This document shows, piece by piece, positions 34,927-44,210 of a DNA stretch of 64,000 nt (position 1 is its first letter; each line of letters begins with the position of its first letter). Source of the stretch: Wenzhouxiangella sp042310355. Lineage in GTDB: Bacteria; Pseudomonadota; Gammaproteobacteria; Xanthomonadales; Wenzhouxiangellaceae. Both the position numbers and the translations under genes were made by a program. Under the pieces are notes generated by a model. That model ran no database searches, was not told the origin of the DNA, and worked only from the letters and a program-made list of their open reading frames with translations. The DNA lies in NCBI RefSeq assembly GCF_042310355.1, contig NZ_JBHJMR010000005.1:1-64000 (forward strand), written 5' to 3'.

Positions 34927-35710
34927 CGCGTTGCACTCTCCGGATTCCCACCGCATGCGGATAGCCTTGTTCGCTGACATGTGCGGTTTCGTAACCCGCA
35001 TCGGCCAGTTCGCTGCGAACTTCCTCGGCCGTGAATCGATGGCGGTAGTTCCAGTCCATGACATCTCCGTCATCCAGCGGCTTCTCTCGCCGCATACGCC
35101 GGATCAGGCTGGCCACGGCGCGTTGTGTTCGATCTCCGGGGCCGGGCTCGCCTTCCAGCGCAAAGTAGCTGAGGAGGAGCGGGGCGCCGTCGTCAAGGTG
35201 CCCGGCAAGCGAGCTGAGGAACTCGACGCGCTTGTCGCGATTCATGATCAGTGTATAGGAGCCCCAGCCGACCACGACACCGTCGAATCGCCCGGTTGTT
35301 GCCGGTGCTTCGTCGCGTGGGCAGATCTGGACTCGACTGTTCATCCGATGCTTTTCAAGGTGACGATTAGCGGCCGCGGTGAGCTCGGGATTGCACTCGA
35401 AGGCTTCCAGTTCGTAACCCAGCGGTTCCAGGGCGAGGACCTCCCGACCGCCGCCGGCGGCGGTGATCAGCAACCTCCCGCGTGACGGGAAATGAGCCTT
35501 CAGCGCTTCGCTCTCCCATGGCAGGAGGCCGCGGAGATTGTGGCTTTCCGATGCCCACTTGCCCGTCCTGCCCGCATTGAGTTCGTCGAGGTAGTGGAAA
35601 TCCTCGCGACGGAACAGGCCAAGCGCCAAGCCGGTTGCCAGGCCGGTTTTAATCGGGCTCCTGGCTAGCCAGGGATAGGCTCTGAAGTAGGCTTCAACTA
35701 TTGGTTTCAA
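34919..35710 (-). CDS. Class I SAM-dependent methyltransferase
   Basis: The protein has 263 residues (TTG start 35710 in a TTGA overlap with the upstream stop). RLLITAAGGGREVLALE is a SAM-binding glycine motif, LEAFECNPELTAAANRHL the adenine-side acidic segment, and FDGVVVGWGSYTLIMNRDKR the post-core helix. The N-terminal 65 residues are extra and include a FRREDFHYLDELN region. It is translationally coupled to both neighbours. Its target, a sugar or an attached small molecule, cannot be predicted. Confidence 0.75.
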   Translation of the reverse strand: MKPIVEAYFRAYPWLARSPIKTGLATGLALGLFRREDFHYLDELNAGRTGKWASESHNLRGLLPWESEALKAHFPSRGRLLITAAGGGREVLALEPLGYELEAFECNPELTAAANRHLEKHRMNSRVQICPRDEAPATTGRFDGVVVGWGSYTLIMNRDKRVEFLSSLAGHLDDGAPLLLSYFALEGEPGPGDRTQRAVASLIRRMRREKPLDDGDVMDWNYRHRFTAEEVRSELADAGYETAHVSEQGYPHAVGIRRVQRDG

Positions 35711-36366
35711 TTGTTATTCGGTTTCCGATTTCCGGGAAACCGTTGGTTCCACTCGGGCGGGCCGAATAGCTCTCGGGTAAATCCGCTCATGCTGCGAACT
35801 TTTTCGAGCGCGTCGGGGTGTTCTTCGACAAAATCCATAAGCGCCTTGCGGTAGCCTCGTATGTAGTCGGAATCAGGGTCCTCTAGGCCGAATCGCGGCT
35901 CGTCGCGTTCCAGGCTGGACCGCGAAAAGTAGCCGTCGCCCCCGTTCATCGGCATGCCGCAAAGCACGATCTCCGAAAAACCCATCTTGATTGCGATCTT
36001 GATGGCGCTGCCGCCGCTGGTGGCCAGGGTGACGCAGCCGGGCCAGTAAACGTGGATCCCGGGCTGCAGGGCGCGTTCACGCGGCTTGCCCGTGTGAACG
36101 ATGATCCCGGGATTCCTGCTCAGCTTGCGAAATCGTTCGGCCTTTTCGGGATGCTGGGTCATCAGGAAATCCGCGTGGATGACCCGGGCGGACTCGTTGA
36201 CGGCGATGACTGATGCTTCGGGCATTCGTGCTTTGCCGGCATCGAATTCCTCGAGCAGGGCCGGCGCCGAACCACAGATCAGGGCCTGCTCGGGAAGGTT
36301 CTGCCCCGCCAGCCAGCTCTCGCCGTGCTCGGGTGTGCACGTGCCGTGTCGATCTGAGTCCGCCAC
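35707..36366 (-). CDS. GT42/DUF115-like protein
   Basis: The protein has 219 residues (GTG start 36366). QALICGSAPALLEEFDAGK (27-45) is a G-(S/N)-x-P-(S/A)-L nucleotide loop, and ATSGGSAIKIAIKMGFSEIV followed by LCGMPMNGG is the diagnostic helix-strand pair of GT42 sialyltransferases and DUF115 proteins (S-G-x2-A-I-x2-A-x2-x-G-F-x-E-I). A Tyr-rich stretch follows. This is the third gene of this fold in the locus and the smallest. A nonulosonate-transferring enzyme is my first guess, a non-catalytic sugar-binding protein the alternative. Confidence 0.6.
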   Translation of the reverse strand: MADSDRHGTCTPEHGESWLAGQNLPEQALICGSAPALLEEFDAGKARMPEASVIAVNESARVIHADFLMTQHPEKAERFRKLSRNPGIIVHTGKPRERALQPGIHVYWPGCVTLATSGGSAIKIAIKMGFSEIVLCGMPMNGGDGYFSRSSLERDEPRFGLEDPDSDYIRGYRKALMDFVEEHPDALEKVRSMSGFTRELFGPPEWNQRFPGNRKPNNN

Positions 36367-36379
36367 TATTTTCCGCTGT

Positions 36380-37375
36380 TCACGCGACCTGGCGAATCCG
36401 CGTCATCATCCGATCATTCGAGGCCTGGCAAGACTCGAGATAGCGATCGAGGCGAGCGCGTTCGTGCGTTGACCATGCCCGGGGCGCCGCGCTTGCGATG
36501 TCGGCAAGTTCGCGGACTTCCCGGACTACCCGGTCGGTGCTTCCGAAGGCATCCTGTAGCAGCCAGGAGATCTTCGGGATGCTGGATTCCACCGCGAGGA
36601 ATGGTGCGGCGGTCAGCAGGCACATCGTGACGGCGTGATAGCGACCCGTGATGACTACGGAACTGTCGCGGATCCGGGAAATGTATCTGTCCAGGCCGGG
36701 GCGGTGTCGGATCTTGTCGAATATCCAGCGACGGGCTTTTCCCAGATACCTTCGGGGTGTCGCGATGCGGTGCGGATGCGGAAACCTGGCGTACTGTATT
36801 GGAATGTATGGGTAGCCCTGGCTTCGAGCAAAGCCTTCAAGTTGTCTCGAAATGCCGCGACTGGCGCTGTCGGTCACCATCGGACGAGAGCTCACGCTGC
36901 TTTCGTTTCGGTGATCCAACGGGTACGCGAGTGTCAGATCGGAAACGGTCTCGGCGTCTATCCCGGCCGAACCCAATGCCTGCGTACTGGCTGTGTCGCG
37001 CGTGAAGATCAGCGCGTAGTCGGACAGCAGATCGTTGATCTCAGGCTGGTTGTTGTGAACCGTGGCGTTGATCAGCACGCTGGGTATGTCGAACTTTGTC
37101 TTGAAGTGTCCGGCAACGCTGGCGAAACGTTCTGCCAGCGGGTGGTCCTGGCTGTCGTGGATGCTGCCCTCGGCGTTGACGAGGACGAGATCGACGCGAC
37201 GCCGGCGATTCAGGGTGCGGCTCGTTCGCCACTCCCTGCCGGTTGGCCAGCACCATTCCACTTTCATTCGATGCTCTCCCAGGAGGCGGAAGAGGTTCCT
37301 CATCACCAGCCAGCATCCCATGTGGTGCGCATTGCGGGTATCGTTGATGATGCCGACACGAATCAGTCCGCTCAT
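36380..37375 (-). CDS. Polysaccharide pyruvyl transferase family protein
   Basis: From ATG 37375 (ATGA overlap with the methyltransferase gene) the protein has 331 residues. IRVGIINDTRNAHHMGCWLV, the acidic-glycine block LVLVNAEGSIHD and, near the C-terminus, SSVVITGRYHAVTMCLLTAA (R-x-H at the active site) plus SSIPKISWLL match the PS_pyruv_trans family of GT-B proteins. They transfer pyruvate from PEP to sugars as a ketal, or have diverged to transfer other groups. It adds another acidic substituent to the predicted polymer. Confidence 0.82.
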   Translation of the reverse strand: MSGLIRVGIINDTRNAHHMGCWLVMRNLFRLLGEHRMKVEWCWPTGREWRTSRTLNRRRRVDLVLVNAEGSIHDSQDHPLAERFASVAGHFKTKFDIPSVLINATVHNNQPEINDLLSDYALIFTRDTASTQALGSAGIDAETVSDLTLAYPLDHRNESSVSSRPMVTDSASRGISRQLEGFARSQGYPYIPIQYARFPHPHRIATPRRYLGKARRWIFDKIRHRPGLDRYISRIRDSSVVITGRYHAVTMCLLTAAPFLAVESSIPKISWLLQDAFGSTDRVVREVRELADIASAAPRAWSTHERARLDRYLESCQASNDRMMTRIRQVA

Positions 37376-38043
37376 TTTCTGGCCCGCACTTTGAACTCCT
37401 CGTCCAGGATTCGGCCATCCTCTTCGGACACGCGGTGGCATTCGACTTCGGTCGCCGAGAATCCGGAGAACAGTCCTCGGATGTCTTCGGGCTCGAAGAA
37501 GCAGGTCACACCGACTGTCTCGAACTTGCCGGCCGTGAAGTTGTTCCAGGTGTGTGGGCCGATTCGGCTTCCGTAGTTCCGGTCCGGATGGTTGACGCCC
37601 TTCAGTCCGATCGAGAAGAGTTGAGCCCCCGGCTTGAGGACGCGACGCGCCTCGTCGAGTGCGCGAAGGACCTCCGCGTACTCGTTGTGCACGATCGCCG
37701 CGCGGTCAATGACCATGTCGAAGTAGTTATCATCGAAGGGCAAGTGGGTGAAGTCGGCCAGTTGAAGCTCGGCGTCGAGCCCCCATTCCCCGAGCTGGCG
37801 TTCGGCAATGCTGATTGCGGCTTGCGATGCGTCGACTCCGTATGCCTGGAAGCCTTCTTCGGCCAGAAATCGCAGATTGTTGCCGGTGCCGCAGCCGAGG
37901 TCGAGAACTCGGGTCCGTGACCTGGAGGCGTTCCCCAGCGCGCGCATCACACCGGACACCACGGTTGTGTAGGGCCAGCGGTTGATCTGGCGACCCTGCC
38001 GGTAAACGCGATCTTCCCACGCGTTATCCACCCGCGGGTGCAT
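37372..38043 (-). CDS. Class I SAM-dependent methyltransferase
   Basis: The protein has 223 residues from ATG 38043. The core is canonical: RVLDLGCGTGNNLRFLAE (motif I), YGVDASQAAISIAE (motif II), LADFTHLPFDDNYFDMV (motif III) and EARRVLKPGAQLFSIGLKG. The C-terminal half begins with NYGSRIGPHTWNNFTAGKFE, similar to sugar N- or O-methyltransferases. It overlaps the acyltransferase gene by 20 bases. The long upstream in-frame extension to 38454 is a shadow of that gene and is left out. Confidence 0.83.
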   Translation of the reverse strand: MHPRVDNAWEDRVYRQGRQINRWPYTTVVSGVMRALGNASRSRTRVLDLGCGTGNNLRFLAEEGFQAYGVDASQAAISIAERQLGEWGLDAELQLADFTHLPFDDNYFDMVIDRAAIVHNEYAEVLRALDEARRVLKPGAQLFSIGLKGVNHPDRNYGSRIGPHTWNNFTAGKFETVGVTCFFEPEDIRGLFSGFSATEVECHRVSEEDGRILDEEFKVRARK

Positions 38044-38989
38044 AGGTGATATTGAAGTAGATCTCGGCACGGGCGTTGTAGCTGTGCTTGTCGGCGGCGC
38101 GGGTTGGACTGTTGGCGCCATTGAAGTCGAAGGTCTCCTTGCCGTCGGCGCGGGCCCGCTGGATACCCTTCCAGGTTGTCCAGGCGGCCAGGCCTCGATC
38201 ACGCCATCTTTCGGAAGCGACGCACAACACATCGTTGGCCTCGCGTGGGCCGTAGATGAGGACGATGACTGATGCCAGGCTTCCGTCCTCTTCGTCGCGC
38301 CAGGCAAGTACGGCACCTCGTCCGTTATCGGCGGCGGCAATGACGCGTTGGAGCGTGTCGATCCTCTCGCTCGGGATGCGTTGATCCTGACGCAACATCG
38401 GTTCGTTGTGGAGCGCCACGATTTCATCGGGGCTCCAGTCCGATGTCGGTCCACGCAGACGGGTCGGTTTCAGCCTCAGGTCACGCTTGCGATTGCGCGC
38501 CATGTCCTGTCGAAGTTGCTCGATAGGGCGCTGGAGGTCCTGAATACGCGCGGTCTGTCTCACGTGCAACTGGAACCGTCCGGAGTCGGCGTGATCATGA
38601 TTCCACCAATCGAATGCCCGCATGTCCGTTTCGCCCGGCGGCATCGAGAAGCGCAGGGCGCCATAGTGGGACAGGACCTGCGGGATCAGCACCTCGAGAG
38701 CCTGCTGGCGAATGGCCTGGTAGCGATGATATTTGAAATCGTGGATCTCGCCACTGAACATCGGGCCTACGTAGTAGAGGAAAATGGGCGGTCGAGCCAT
38801 CTCCGACTCCGTCGCGCAGACCGGCCAGACGGCGACCAGGTCTTCCGATCGCCACGCGCCCCACCAGTCGACTCGATCGGCACACTGCGCGAGCATATCC
38901 GGGTGCGTGAAGCCGGTCGCCTGGGGCGAATCGGTCCAGAAAGCGGCGGCCTGGGAGTCCGTGATCGGTTCGGCACGAAACTTTCCCAT
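38024..38989 (-). CDS. FemAB/GNAT-like acyltransferase (Acetyltransf_6 type)
   Basis: From ATG 38989, which shares a base with the upstream stop (TGATG), the protein has 321 residues. FTHPDMLAQCADRVDWWGAW and VWPVCATESEMARPPIFLYY form the first GNAT-like half. IQDLQRPIEQLRQDMARNRK and VIVLIYGPREANDVLCVASE followed by GLAAWTTWKGIQRARADG with TFDFNGAN form the second half, whose last block is the typical BioF2-like/FemAB signature. Such proteins N-acylate amino-sugars with acyl-CoA or aminoacyl-tRNA. It sits directly downstream of the SpsF-like gene, as acyltransferases often do in legionaminic or pseudaminic acid loci. Confidence 0.72.
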   Translation of the reverse strand: MGKFRAEPITDSQAAAFWTDSPQATGFTHPDMLAQCADRVDWWGAWRSEDLVAVWPVCATESEMARPPIFLYYVGPMFSGEIHDFKYHRYQAIRQQALEVLIPQVLSHYGALRFSMPPGETDMRAFDWWNHDHADSGRFQLHVRQTARIQDLQRPIEQLRQDMARNRKRDLRLKPTRLRGPTSDWSPDEIVALHNEPMLRQDQRIPSERIDTLQRVIAAADNGRGAVLAWRDEEDGSLASVIVLIYGPREANDVLCVASERWRDRGLAAWTTWKGIQRARADGKETFDFNGANSPTRAADKHSYNARAEIYFNITYAPAGG

Positions 38990-39720
38990 CAGGCTCGATG
39001 CGCCGTATGCAGTCGGCGCCAGCACTTCGCAGCTTCGTGTTCGGCCAGGTCCAGCTCCGGATGCTGTACGAGAATGCTTCCGATCAACTGGCGATCCCGT
39101 TCAGAATCCACGGACAGGTGAACCGATCCCAGGTCGCGCAGATCGGTTGCCAGCGCATGAATTCGGAAGCTATCGGGCTTCTGATAGAACAGCGTTGTGA
39201 CATGCTCGAGTTGCTCGGTGGTTTCTGCCATTTCCCATGCCCTTTCCAGGGCGTCGGTGCGGATGACTTCTGTCGTCAGTCCGGCCGGAACCGGCGAGGG
39301 CAGGTGAGTCGTCACCAGGTCGAGCGGATCGCCTTGTTCGAGCCGGAGGCGCATCAATTCGAGGCCCCGCTGCATGTCCATGAGCGGCAGGAAGGGTCGA
39401 TCCCCGCAAAGGCGGGCAAATGCGTCAAACCCGGCGTATCGGGCCGCTGCTACGGCGCGGCCCAGTACATCGTTCAGGGGGCCGCGGTAGGTCTTCAGCC
39501 CCAGCTCACGAGCATGTTCTGCCAGCTCGTCATCACTTTCTTCTTCCGAAGTTGCCAGAACGAGTTCGTGGCCCAGCAGTTCGGCACGACGAACGACACG
39601 ATCGAACAGGGTCGTTGGGCCAAGTTGCTTGAGCATTTTGCCCGGCAGTCGGCTCGATGACATGCGGGCGAAAAGGATCACTCCCAGTCTTGGTGAACGC
39701 TTCAGGGCAGCAGTCCTCAA
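38989..39720 (-). CDS. spsF: SpsF-type cytidylyltransferase for an acidic sugar
   Basis: The protein has 243 residues. VILFARMSSSRLPGKMLKQL is the CTP-binding loop (R-x-S-S-x-R-L-P-G-K), ARLCGDRPFLP supplies the metal-binding Asp, and HLSVDSERDRQLI the C-terminal acidic block. This is the SpsF/glycosyltransferase family related to NeuA and KdsB, which typically activates nonulosonic acids as CMP sugars. A full-length NeuB-family gene lies 3.4 kb upstream in the same direction (43157-44176), and I infer the two act in one pathway. The start at 39720 is an ATG. Confidence 0.83.
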   Translation of the reverse strand: MRTAALKRSPRLGVILFARMSSSRLPGKMLKQLGPTTLFDRVVRRAELLGHELVLATSEEESDDELAEHARELGLKTYRGPLNDVLGRAVAAARYAGFDAFARLCGDRPFLPLMDMQRGLELMRLRLEQGDPLDLVTTHLPSPVPAGLTTEVIRTDALERAWEMAETTEQLEHVTTLFYQKPDSFRIHALATDLRDLGSVHLSVDSERDRQLIGSILVQHPELDLAEHEAAKCWRRLHTAHRA

Positions 39721-39998
39721 TGCGGGAAGTAGCCGAGCTCGTGGAGATCCTGGCCAAGCTCACGCTGCAGCCGTTCATTGGAGGCGCGATAGTGCCGGCT
39801 GATCTTCTGTTGCAACTCGGGCGTGAGCGTAATGCGCTTGTCGCTCCGGCTGGGCGTCATGTGCCACATTGCTCTTGCTCGCCTCCGCAGCAAGGGATTT
39901 CCGGGGCGACTGCCGTGTGATTGCCCAGACTTGAAAATCGGGTGAATACGCGCTTCTGGAGGTGCGATGTTCCGGGCTTGGAGATCCTCCCGTTGCAC
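39717..39998 (-). pseudogene. Probable C-terminal remnant of a sulfotransferase
   Basis: The 93-codon frame ends with TLTPELQQKISRHYRASNER then LQRELGQDLHELGYFP. A helix of the form L-x-P-E-L-x3-I-x3-Y-x3-N-x2-L followed by L-G-x-D-L is the common C-terminus of P-loop sulfotransferases. No PAPS-binding loop is found upstream in any frame before the peptidase-like gene begins at 40010. It is most likely what is left of a sulfotransferase gene deleted when neighbouring genes were joined, though a small unknown protein cannot be excluded. Confidence 0.4.
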
Positions 39999-40009
39999 AA
40001 CGAGTTTGT

Positions 40010-41365
40010 TCAGTGTGTGCTCCTGCCTGTATTCGCCGGGTCAACACCTCTCTCGATCAGGCCGTTTGCTTCCAGCAGCGAGACGATTCCGTCGATTTCC
40101 CATGCCGGAAGCGACAGGTGGTCTGCCAGGTCGACGAGGCTGCATGTGCCATCCGAGAGCGAAAGCACATCAAGCATTGGGCGCACCGATTCGGTGCTGC
40201 GCTTCTTGCTGAGGGAAGGATAGAGACCGCGACGTCCAAGCTGCGGTTCGCCCAGTACGAGACATCTCGGATAGCAGTGGCTCTCAAGCGCTTCGAGCAT
40301 TCGTTTGTACAGCGCGAAGGAGCCGCCGAGACCTTCTGCCGTAACCACGTTTTCGAGATCATCCTCGGAGGTGTGGTACTCGGGATATTCGCCGTACTTC
40401 GAGCGCATCACGCTGGCCACGGGCAGGTCGATGCCCGGGGCGCAGTAGTTGCTTTCGTCGCTGGCGCGGTCGAGCCAGCTGTATCGTGTGAATCCTGCGG
40501 TTTCATGCTTCAGGACATGGAGCGCGACTGCGTCCGACAGCGTGGCGCCGTGGCGAGAAGGCAGGTAGGACCAGCTGCGTTCATCTCCGACGCAGGTGAT
40601 ATTGAATCCTGCCACGACATTCTCTCGGAGCGTATCGAGCCGGCTGTCCAGATAGGCAATCGACCCGATCATCTCCGGCACGAAAACGATCCGGTAGGTA
40701 TAGCGTCGGGGAGCTGACTGAATCCACTGAGCAAGATAGGCGGTCAGGCAAGGGCCGGAAAGCTCGTTGTTGGCCATCGAGGGGTGGCAGCAATACGTTG
40801 AAAGCAGGACTTCGTCTTCGCTTTCGCCCGGGATGATCAGTTCGCCAAGCGTGATGCTGCCTTCGAAGTGCCGCGCGTCGATGTAGGCCCGGTAGGTGCC
40901 TTGTTTCAATGCCTGACGCTGGTTCTCGGACAGACAAAAGCCCCACGTACGGCTGTAATAGGACGTCACGTAAGGAACGGCTTGTGGCTGATCGGGTAGC
41001 GAGTGCAGATGTGACTGCAGCTCTTCGAGGCCCATCTTCTGATCTACTGCCTCGGAGTAGCCCACGACGTGCAGGTTGTTGTCCTTGAAGTCGACGATGC
41101 GCTCGCCATCGGGGCCTTCTAGCCAGGCCTCCCGGATCTCCCACTCGTCGGGAACGATCCAGTCCAATACCCGAGTGCCCGATGGCACCTCCATCAGCCG
41201 CAGATCCGGGAGCAGTTCCTTAATGATACCCAGGGTCTCGCGCAGACCCGGTCCGGAGATCGAGCGGTTGATCGGCCAAAGGCGCTTTGCCAGTGCATGG
41301 ATTGCCTGACCAGTTGATGGCTTTGTCTGCTGAGCCTGGCCGTCAGTTGCAGTCCGGGAAGTCAT
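40010..41365 (-). CDS. DUF4910 M28-like peptidase domain protein with a winged-helix-like C-terminus
   Basis: The protein has 451 residues from ATG 41365, five bases after the upstream stop. LWPINRSISGPGLRETL begins DUF4910. VLLSTYCCHPSMANNELSGP is the zinc-peptidase-like H-P-S-x-A-N-(N/D)-E block, VFVPEMIGSIAYL the next M28 strand, SDESNYCAPGIDLPVASVMR the third metal region, and EYHTSEDDLENV supplies the final His. The last ~90 residues resemble a small winged-helix or HTH-like domain. Proteins like this recur in O-antigen and legionaminic-type clusters; the substrate is unknown. A deacylase or amidohydrolase acting on an amino-acyl sugar is possible. Confidence 0.75.
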   Translation of the reverse strand: MTSRTATDGQAQQTKPSTGQAIHALAKRLWPINRSISGPGLRETLGIIKELLPDLRLMEVPSGTRVLDWIVPDEWEIREAWLEGPDGERIVDFKDNNLHVVGYSEAVDQKMGLEELQSHLHSLPDQPQAVPYVTSYYSRTWGFCLSENQRQALKQGTYRAYIDARHFEGSITLGELIIPGESEDEVLLSTYCCHPSMANNELSGPCLTAYLAQWIQSAPRRYTYRIVFVPEMIGSIAYLDSRLDTLRENVVAGFNITCVGDERSWSYLPSRHGATLSDAVALHVLKHETAGFTRYSWLDRASDESNYCAPGIDLPVASVMRSKYGEYPEYHTSEDDLENVVTAEGLGGSFALYKRMLEALESHCYPRCLVLGEPQLGRRGLYPSLSKKRSTESVRPMLDVLSLSDGTCSLVDLADHLSLPAWEIDGIVSLLEANGLIERGVDPANTGRSTH

Positions 41366-41370
41366 CGAGA

Positions 41371-42431
41371 TCAGGTCAGCAGATAGAGCCGGTTGCCCGA
41401 GGCCTGGATTGGTTCGAAGCCGTCGTCGACGCGCTTGCCGAACTTGTTGGCCAACCATTCGATCGCTCGAGGGGTCCAGCCGGTAAAGTGCTGAATGGCG
41501 GTGGGCTGGCTGAAATGATCGAGAACCAGTGCACATGATCGGGCGCGGATGAACAGCTCTTTCATGAAAGCAAACGGGTTCTCGAGATGGTCGAGGTACT
41601 GGAACAGGCCGATCAGGTCGAATTCGCCCCGTTCGACTGCGTCCCAGTCCTGCTGCTCGATACCTGTTTCACATCGCAGGGCCACAGTGCATCCCTGACC
41701 TTCCATGCGACACGCGTTGCCCCAGTAGTTCGGCTCGGGTCTAGCGAGAAATGCAACGCGTTCGATTCGCGATTTGGCGATTGGCAACATGCCCCACAGG
41801 GGGCAGCCAACTTCGGCGTAGGCTTTCACGGCTCCGGTCCGCTCCAGGCACCAGTCCCACATCTGGCGAGAGCGAAAGCCCGCGAAGCGCTTGAAGGGCG
41901 CCGGTTCGTCCATCGTCGAGCGGATCAGGCTTTCCTTCTCACGCACAGCGTCGCAGTCGCCGCGTTCGATGGCTGAGTCGATGGCCGGGCGTTCGGGGTG
42001 GTTGTCCAGCGCCGGAATGGAGTCGATGATGGAAAGCAGCGCTCGGCGCCATCTCGCGGCCTGCTCTTTGTCCTGCGCCTGCAGAGTTGATTCGTAAAGT
42101 TCGAGCTCGGCGAAGAAGTTGTCCGGCGTGAACCGTCCGGAAATGGCGTCCCAGCCCTTGGGGTGCCAGGGAACGGCCTCGCGAAACAGGGTCTCCAGGA
42201 GCGATCGGGAGAACCAGCGGCGCTTGTAGACGAGCCCGCAAGAAACGCATTGGACATTGGACAGTTGTTCGATCAGCTCAGATTCCCCGATTCCGGCCAG
42301 CTCGGCCAGCTTTTCCGAGTAGAGGTTGGGGCTGGAAACCGAGTGCGTCTCGCGCGCAGCGCTGCCGCAAAGCGGACACTCGGCAACTTCGTGGAGTACC
42401 TCGGGGGAAGCGATGGCTGAACCTGTCGTGT

Positions 42432-42435
<4 letters not shown>
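41371..42435 (-). CDS. Methyltransferase-like protein with an N-terminal zinc-binding motif
   Basis: From ATG 42435 (ATGA overlap) the protein has 354 residues. The N-terminus has CPLCGS at residues 20-25 and CVSCGLVYKRRW about 40 residues later, a four-Cys zinc ribbon like that of Methyltransf_13-type C-methyltransferases acting on deoxysugars. The C-terminal half follows a SAM-methyltransferase outline (KAYAEVGCPLWGML, FDLIGLFQYLDHLENPFAFM, LDHFSQPTAIQHFTGW), although motif I lacks the normal G-x-G-x-G. It may be catalytically divergent. The gene is tightly coupled to the HD-like gene upstream. Confidence 0.68.
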
Positions 42436-43156
<721 letters not shown>

Positions 43157-43160
<4 letters not shown>

Positions 43161-44176
43161 TCTTCTACGTCCAGTGCTTCGAGTGCTCGGGTGTCGCGTT
43201 TGACGCGCTTGCCGATGATGTCGCGGTATCGCCGGGCGTCGATGCCGTGATTGGGGCGCAGGGCGACGAGGTGTTCCTGCTGTATTTCTTCGCCGGCTTT
43301 GAGATCAACACGGGAATACAGGCCGCGGCGGAAACTGGTCACGTGGCCGGGATCGATTTCGCAGGGTAGAGGCTGTTTATCTGCGCTTCCGAGCAATTCG
43401 GAAAACTGGTCCAGTTGTTCCCGTAGTGCCTTGACTTCATCACGAGTCAACGAGACCTTGTGGTCGCGAAAGCTCTTGCCTTCCCTCGAGTCCGTGAAAT
43501 GAAATTCCAGCACCTGCGCATCGCGAGCTGCAGCAAGGGTCAACGCTTGCGTGCCTCGCGTATGGTCTGAATAGCCGACGGGACGGCCGGTGGCCTCGCG
43601 CAGAGTATCCATGACGCGCAGGTTCGCATCGGTGTCATCGATCGGGTACATGGCCGTGCACTGCATCACGGCGATCATTTCAGGGTCGCGATACGCCGGA
43701 TTGCATTCTTCGATGAATCGGATGGTCGCCAGGGTTTCATTGAGTGTCGCCAGTCCGGTAGACAACAGCAGCGGTTTTTGTCTCCGGGTGAATGCTTCGA
43801 TGATCGGCCAGGCCGTCAGATCACCGGATCCGATCTTGTAGTGATCAAGATACGGATCGATCCATTCGAGCATGTCCGGGTTCCAGACGGACGCGGCATA
43901 GCGCACGTCCGCGGTCTTGCATCGCTCCGCAATCTCCAGGTGCTGTTCTCGGCTCAGTTCGAATCGCTGGAAATGTGCATTTCGATCAGGAGATTCGACC
44001 GGGCTGACCAGGCTGTCGCCCGTGTAGAGCTGGAACTTGACGCAGTCCGCGCCGGAGTCAATGGCAAGGTCTGTCAGGTGTAGTGCGTACTCGAAATCAC
44101 CTTCATGATTGCCGCCGACTTCCGCGATCAATAGCGGGCCGTGCTTGCCTTGCCAGGTGGAATTTGCGTCGGTCAT
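43157..44176 (-). CDS. neuB: N-acetylneuraminate synthase family protein with SAF domain
   Basis: The protein has 339 residues. The TIM barrel shows LLIAEVGGNHEGDFEYALHL, SGADCVKFQLYTGDSLVSP, YAASVWNPDMLEWIDPYLDH, KIGSGDLTAWPI, LLLSTGLATLNETL, CTAMYPIDDTDANL, GYSDHTRGTQALTLAAARDA and EFHFTDSREG. The C-terminal SAF domain starts at about residue 280 (RRGLYSRVDLKAGEEIQQEH). It condenses PEP with an N-acetylated hexosamine derivative to make a nonulosonic acid. It carries D-H-K-V-S-L where many NeuB have D-H-x-x-S-L, consistent with activity. The SpsF-like gene downstream is its likely partner. Confidence 0.9.
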
Positions 44177-44210
44177 GCCGTTTTGATTGCGTTGTGCGCG
44201 TAACGCCAGT

